Source of the DNA: Dunaliella salina
Lineage: Eukaryota; Chlorophyta; Chlorophyceae; Chlamydomonadales; Dunaliellaceae
Length of the DNA: 11,912 nucleotides
Reading direction: 5' to 3'
NCBI GenBank assembly: GCA_002284615.2
Contig: MU069439.1
Location: forward strand, 1,208,299-1,220,210
In this document: one piece after another, positions 7,818 through 11,912 of the stretch
Layout of the letters: each line of letters opens with the position of its first letter
Position numbering within the stretch: the first letter of the stretch is position 1
Made by a program: the position numbers and the translations under genes
The notes under the pieces: model-generated
Told to the model about the DNA's origin: nothing
The model's database searches: none
The model's input: only the letters and a program-made list of their open reading frames with translations

Positions 7818-9775
7818 TCAGTAGGGATCAGGTGGGTCACTAGCAGTATCCCGTGCCTGACCTTGTTGACAGTTGTAAAAGGCTTTCTCAAGAGCACGTC
7901 TGGTGCTGGCAAGTTTATAAGCATACAGGACAGAATGAGCATGAAGCTTTCGAGCAAGCTTGGTGGCTTTAAAAGTGTCAAGACTAAGATCCTTTAGAGG
8001 CTCCAAAGTATGCAGGGTAAAGATGACTCCTCCCACACCTAGCAGGATAGTATGGAGGGTGACTTGAGCTGAGGCCCTAGAAAGATGACGATAAAGTTCG
8101 CGGTGCTGCAGCTTGGAGGCCTCAAGCTGGCTGTTGGGCCGGGTGTCCTCACAGTACTTGACTTCTACAAGGTGGATGAGTCTCTGATCCAGGTGGAGCT
8201 GACTGGGGTCACAAGCCTTGGATGTGGGTTGAGTGGCTGTGGCTGGCGCTGAGTCCTCCCTGTTTTCCCCGCGCCCCCCCGGACTTCTCAATTCATAACG
8301 AGGATTTGACCGAGATGCTCTTTTCAAAGGAACGACTAATAGAGCATCAGGCCGGCTGGAAGTGAGCCTATCCTTTCCATTAGGGAAGCGGCCTGGGAAA
8401 ATGTATTCAGGGAGGGTCCTATTAGTAGCATGCTCTGGGGTCTGTAAGTCTAGCAAGGCAAGACGGTCTGCAATGCCAGTGTCCATGGAGGCATTACCTG
8501 CCCCAAGAGGGCTTTTGCTGATGGCTTTTAGGAGGATTCTGCTGGCAATATTATGTCGCTCAGTTACCGTGCCAGACATGGTTGAATTTCCACATCCTGA
8601 TAAGATGTGAAGGGCACTGTCGAGTTCCCCACAGAGGGGGCATTGTAGGCTTGTGGAAATTTTGAAGCGCACCGCGTGTTTTTAATTGAAGAGGGTACCT
8701 GTGCGGTACTTAAAAATGTTTTGCCTCATTTTGAAAGAGAGTGTAGACATGGTCCAGAAGGCATTGCTGACACTTTTGTGGATGTTGGGGAGCAAACTTT
8801 GGTAGAAAGAGTAGTACCCTGTGTTGGTGTTGGCCTTTCCAAGTTTGTGTTTTGAGTGCATGTGCTTCCGTAAAGCATCATGGAGGTAGGAGAAGTGTTT
8901 CAGCTTTACGGCAGGTGGGTTAAGGCGTCTAGAAGCATTTGCATGAGTGCAGGAAGTTTCCTCAAAGGCAAGCCAGGTGGTGCCACGAAAAGGATTGCCT
9001 TCAAGGGTTGCACATGGGAAGGTTATGTCTGCAAAGGTGTCGTCATTCTGAATGGCATGATGCTTGGCAATGGCATCTGCGCATTTGTTGCCAACAATTC
9101 CAGCATGAGATTTAGGCTTGGAGAAATGGATAGGGGTAGGTGAGTTGCGTATGAGTTGTATGATTATCTTGAGGATGTGGCCCTGGGCGTGCTGGTGATG
9201 AAGTTCTGGGTAGAGTATTTGTTTTCTGATCTGTTCTAGAGAGCAACGGCTGTCAGTGGCAATGTCACGATACCCTAGGAGAATGGCAGCTGCTATTGCC
9301 GCCAATTTGGCTCTTGTGATGGTATGAGTAATCCCTGCTCCATTTGGTTGGACATGGTTGGTGCTGTCGCTGGCGGGGTGGTAGACCCCTGCACCAATCA
9401 CTTGTTTACCATTGTGCACATGGCAGCTGCCGTCCTTGTATGCCCATTCTCTCCAGTTCTCAACTTTGCGTACCAGATAAGGGCTGGACGATTTGAGCGG
9501 TGAGAAAGTTTGTTGGCTTTGCGTAATACTGAGAGAGGTTTGTTGGTGTGCAGAAGGTAGCTTTTAAATTTATTGAAGCCAGTTTCAATTTTTGGGTGTC
9601 TTGGATTAAGGATAGGGTCGTTGCTAATGTTTCTTTCTAGTCATATTGCTTCACGGATGTCTTGTTTTAGGCCTGTGAGCCAATTTGAGTTGTCTTCATT
9701 GAGGCGGACTCTTGCAGCGGTATTCCAGACAGCAATTATTTGTAGGCTAGTCAAGCTTGGCTCTGCTGACACCTC
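7818..9775 (-). pseudogene. Copy B: IAVWN block, RNase H, CCHC finger and PD-(D/E)XK nuclease (best-preserved C-terminal half)
   Basis: From about 9775 the frame reads LQIIAVWN ... SNWLTGLKQDIREAI, TGA at 9641-9643, then NPRHPKIETGFNKFKSYLL. A frameshift near 9455-9460 joins it to ENWREWAYKDGSCH (first RNase H Asp 9432-9434). From here to 7818 one frame is broken only by TAA 8682-8684, where copy 1 has CAA (Gln). RNase H carries Asp 9252-9254 and Asp 9075-9077, but the catalytic Glu of RAELAAI is Lys (AAA, 9306-9308). The nuclease half has CPLCGELDSALHILSGC (8592-8642), RHN (8550-8558), RPD (8346-8354) and EVK (8157-8165), then VTLHTILLGVGG and the end DPPDPY. A Gly/Arg/Pro-rich insert separates RPD from EVK. 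The protein is truncated at its N side; PHD and methyltransferase-like parts are missing. Confidence 0.85.
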
Positions 9776-10771
9776 TGGCTACCACTACCAGAGATGGCAG
9801 AAACTTAATGATGCCATACCACAAACCAACAGAGCAAACACAGAATCACACAACCCAACCTCTCAACTTGCAAACAAAGAGATCAGCAAGTCCTTCTGGA
9901 AAAATCCAGAAATTTCCCTTAAAAAGCAAATAAATGTAATAAAGTATCGTACATACTCTGTACAACCAGATTCATGTTTCAAATCCAACTTTTCCAGTTC
10001 TGGAAGATGCCCACTATGCGATGATGTGGACCACATTGACCACATACTCCTCAGGTGCACAAACTCAACAATCAGCGGGATGCACACCAACAGACACCAT
10101 GCAGCCCTAAGCCTTTGTGTAAAAGCCCTTAGTAAAGGTCGATATGGCTCATCCCTTATTGGTATGGATGGTTGCTGTAACGAGAGACTCCTGGAACAGG
10201 CATACAAGTCCCTGGAAACATATCAAGAGCTATTTTCTTAATGGTACTGGCTCCCCTGCCCGGCTCCAATGCCGTCCTGACGCTATCTTTGTGCGCCCTC
10301 TTCCAGGCAGACAAACTCACCTTGATCCTTCCAAGATCCCTCCTCAAGACAGGGACATACATCTTGTTGAACTGAAATTCTGTCCCGATACAAACCCCTC
10401 CATCACTTACAGCATGCAGTGACCCAAAATTCTCACACTATAACCAGACTTAAAACCCGCAGCTCAAGAAATCCAAACAGGGACAACAAAGTGACTCTAC
10501 ACATCATCTTAATTGGTGTGGCCGGTACCATTTACAATGAGTATACAATTATACCCCTTATAGATCTGGGCCTTACTAAAGAAAAAGCCAAGCAGCCAAC
10601 CTTAAGGGCCATGCCTTCCTAAGATTAACCTCTGTCAAAAACACTAGACACGCTCTTTGCTCACAGGGGGCTTCTAGGAGGGGGTTTGCTGGACGCACGA
10701 CGGCGGAGAAAGGGAGAAGAAGAGTCCGAGTGTCCAGGGGCATGGCGAGCAACCCTCAAGATCCCCATTAG
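9775..10771 (+). pseudogene. Copy C: CCHC finger and PD-(D/E)XK nuclease, subfamily II (decayed)
   Basis: Plus-strand text begins GYHYQRWQKLNDA, equivalent to GYYSFYQSLLPNI of copy B. It passes SKSFWKNPEISLKKQ and IKYRT to the zinc finger CPLCDDVDHIDHILLRC and NRHHAALSLCVKALSKG. A frameshift near 10205-10240 leads to CRPDAIFVRPLPG and HLVELKFCPDTNP (PD and ELK both present). A shift near 10400 leads to VTLHIILIGVAGTIYNEYT, and another near 10592 to LKGHAFLRL. The terminus SNPQDPH ends at TAG 10769-10771. The RPD-to-ELK gap is short, as in copy A, and the wording is closest to copy A, so I place it in subfamily II. Frame reading left of about 9775 is antisense to copy B and is not part of it. 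Confidence 0.8.
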
Positions 10772-10925
10772 TTCTGTTCCTGGCTCTCTCCTAGGCTAGC
10801 TGCGTCTAGTGTAGGTTCAGAGGGCCTTCTGGTGAGGCCTCTAGCTCTCCAGTTAGAGGACCTTCCCTTAATGCACGCGGCCTTGGCTTGTGAAGACTTT
10901 TCTTTTTTCTTTTCTTTCTTTCTTT
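10772..10925 (+). other. 3' UTR and pyrimidine tail of copy C
   Basis: CCTTAATGCACGC (about 10866) and AGACTTTTC are shared with the 3' end of copy A. The stretch closes with a long T/C run (CTTTTTTCTTTTCTTTCTTT type) ending near 10925, taken as the element end. Confidence 0.65.
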
Positions 10926-10980
10926 GGATGGGTCAGGCGTTTTACACTAATCTTACACTGTGCTTTGAGTTCTCAAGCTG

Positions 10981-10998
10981 GTACAGGTACAGGTACAG
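10981..10998. repeat. Short tandem GTACAG run
   Basis: Three perfect copies of GTACAG sit directly before the 5' end of copy D. This may be a local slippage product or filler at the truncation point. Confidence 0.8.
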
Positions 10999-11610
10999 TT
11001 CAGCAAAATCCCTGTGGGAGCAGGCCTGGTCTACACAGACATAGGAAGTGGTTTCAAACTTGCACAACACAACCTCCAACTCCCTACACATGCCTCGAAT
11101 AGAATTTTAACTATTTACCTCTTCCCATGACCTTCAAGAGAGGAAAAGACAAGTCGACCAGATGCCTATTTTGATCACCCCTTATAATGCCAAGCCTACT
11201 TTGAACAGTGTAACTCCTATCCATTTACACCTCACTTTGCGCAGATCCACACGGAGGACCACCAGAACTAGCCGCGCGAGGCAACCCCATGAACTTCATG
11301 AGAATGAACGCCACGTGCACAACTAGGACTGGATCACCAACGTGCCATTGAGCTTGCTCAACAACTTCATGCCAAATTTGTTCAATATGCCGCTGAACTA
11401 GTTTCCACCCGGCGCGCAACCAAATACAAGAGTATTTCCCATGGCCATGGCCAGGTTCTAGAGCCAGGTGCTTCTCGTAACCCTCCAGATCCCCATGAGC
11501 CTGCCTTGACTCACTTCTTGTCTTGTGGTGGAAGGGACTCACGGCTCTATATGAGCCAATGTGTCTCCTTTTTCTTAATTGATGTAGGGAGAGTTGATGT
11601 AGAGAGAAAA
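10999..11610 (+). pseudogene. Copy D: truncated, internally deleted subfamily I copy
   Basis: From TCAGCAAA (about 10999) the DNA closely follows copy 1 from its 1014 onwards, for example GGCCTGGTCTACACAGACAT and ACACAACCTCCAACTCCCTA. It keeps an RPD (SRPDA) but has frameshifts and a TGA in the LFP*PSRE region. At about 11320/11321 it jumps from the equivalent of copy 1 position 1340 to about 1516, losing roughly 175 bp that hold the catalytic ExK and the LLGIGGT strand. It resumes at the LAQQLHA helix and SNPPDPH, where the stop codon has become GAG. The 3' UTR motif CTTAATTGATGTAGGGA ends near 11592. It is non-functional. Confidence 0.8.
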
Positions 11611-11912
11611 GTCTATGCAAGCCTAAGGCCACGTGCATAAGTAAGGGCAGTGTAAATTGTTCCACTCACGCCTAGGTTCATAGTGTTCTTTTCCGGTTGC
11701 ATCGTGAGATGCGTGAGGATGTTGCATTTACAGAGCGAACTCACCAACTTGCCAGGTATAAAAGGAAGAAGAAAGGAAGAACAAGGGAAGGCAGGAAGTG
11801 TGCCTCAGGTTTTAAAATAAAACCTGAGGCAAGTTGGAAAGTGTTTCTGGAAATACAAAAAGATGGAGACATTATACTAGGGAACAGGAAGGTACACAGG
11901 TCACACATCTCA
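11611..11912. other. No gene recognised; purine-rich tract
   Basis: No ORF of note. TATAAAAGG at 11757-11765 precedes a purine-rich tract (to about 11800); a TATA box is conceivable but no transcription unit follows within the window. The long minus-strand ORF over 11225-11665 is antisense to copy D. Confidence 0.45.
11801..11831. repeat. Perfect hairpin, 14-bp arms, 3-nt loop
   Basis: TGCCTCAGGTTTTA (11801-11814) and TAAAACCTGAGGCA (11818-11831) are exact complements around AAA. A second perfect 10-bp inverted pair, CCAACTTGCC (11744-11753) and GGCAAGTTGG (11828-11837), overlaps the right arm. It could be a foldback relic or an alternative-pairing RNA structure; no terminator-type context applies in this eukaryotic setting. 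Confidence 0.85.

Noticed and set aside
9573..9774. N-terminal part of the plus-strand ORF leading into copy C
   Set aside because: It is antisense to the IAVWN region of copy B; only the part after about 9775 is real element protein.
11225..11665. 146-codon minus-strand ORF
   Set aside because: It lies antisense to copy D, whose sense-strand homology to copy 1 is clear at DNA level; no motif in the ORF.
11757..11765. TATA box promoter
   Set aside because: No transcription unit or ORF follows within the window; AT-rich matches are expected by chance.

Overview
The window looks like nuclear DNA of a eukaryote with a repeat-rich genome. I found no intact host gene, no tRNA or rRNA, and nothing prokaryotic. 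Nearly all recognisable coding sequence is decayed mobile-element DNA on both strands. The organism cannot be fixed from this alone. A green alga or other member of the green lineage is my best guess, with low confidence, because I associate this element type with such genomes.

Layout from left to right. (1) Minus strand 1-445: an open reading frame with a PWFD..C signature, resembling the endonuclease-to-RT linker of a LINE, running off the left edge. (2) Plus 446-1800: copy 1 of an element family, holding the tail of RNase H, a CCHC zinc finger and a PD-(D/E)XK nuclease. (3) 1801-2615: five degenerate tandem units of about 175 bp. (4) 2616-3350: no gene seen. (5) 3374-3480: a palindromic cluster of TTCAGACGC / GCGTCTGAA. 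(6) Minus 3537-7537: copy A, the longest copy, coding from end to end though broken by frameshifts, stops and a 161-bp SINE-like insertion. (7) Minus 7609-7700: short fragment B'. (8) Minus 7701-9775: copy B. (9) Plus 9775-10925: copy C, head to head with B. (10) Plus 10999-11610: copy D, with an internal deletion. (11) 11610-11912: no gene, one perfect hairpin.

The copies form one family with two subfamilies: copies 1, B, B' and D, versus copies A and C. Joining all the pieces, the ancestral protein runs from a basic N-terminal region to a PHD finger, an unassigned conserved block, a domain resembling PCIF1-type adenine N6-methyltransferases (CHPPYD), an IA(I/V)WN block, RNase H, a C-x2-C-x7-H-x4-C zinc finger, and an R2-like restriction-type endonuclease (RHN, RPD, ExK), ending in a conserved -DPPDPH/-SNPPDPH terminus. 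The sense 3' ends share a CCTTAAT motif and a pyrimidine-rich tail.

The main point of interest is that copy A covers about 3.9 kb of near-continuous protein homology with no reverse transcriptase. If real, this is an element with the nuclease and RNase H of a target-primed retrotransposon plus chromatin-reader and methyltransferase-like domains. It would either borrow RT from another LINE, perhaps one like the fragment at the left edge, or encode RT in a separate ORF outside this window.
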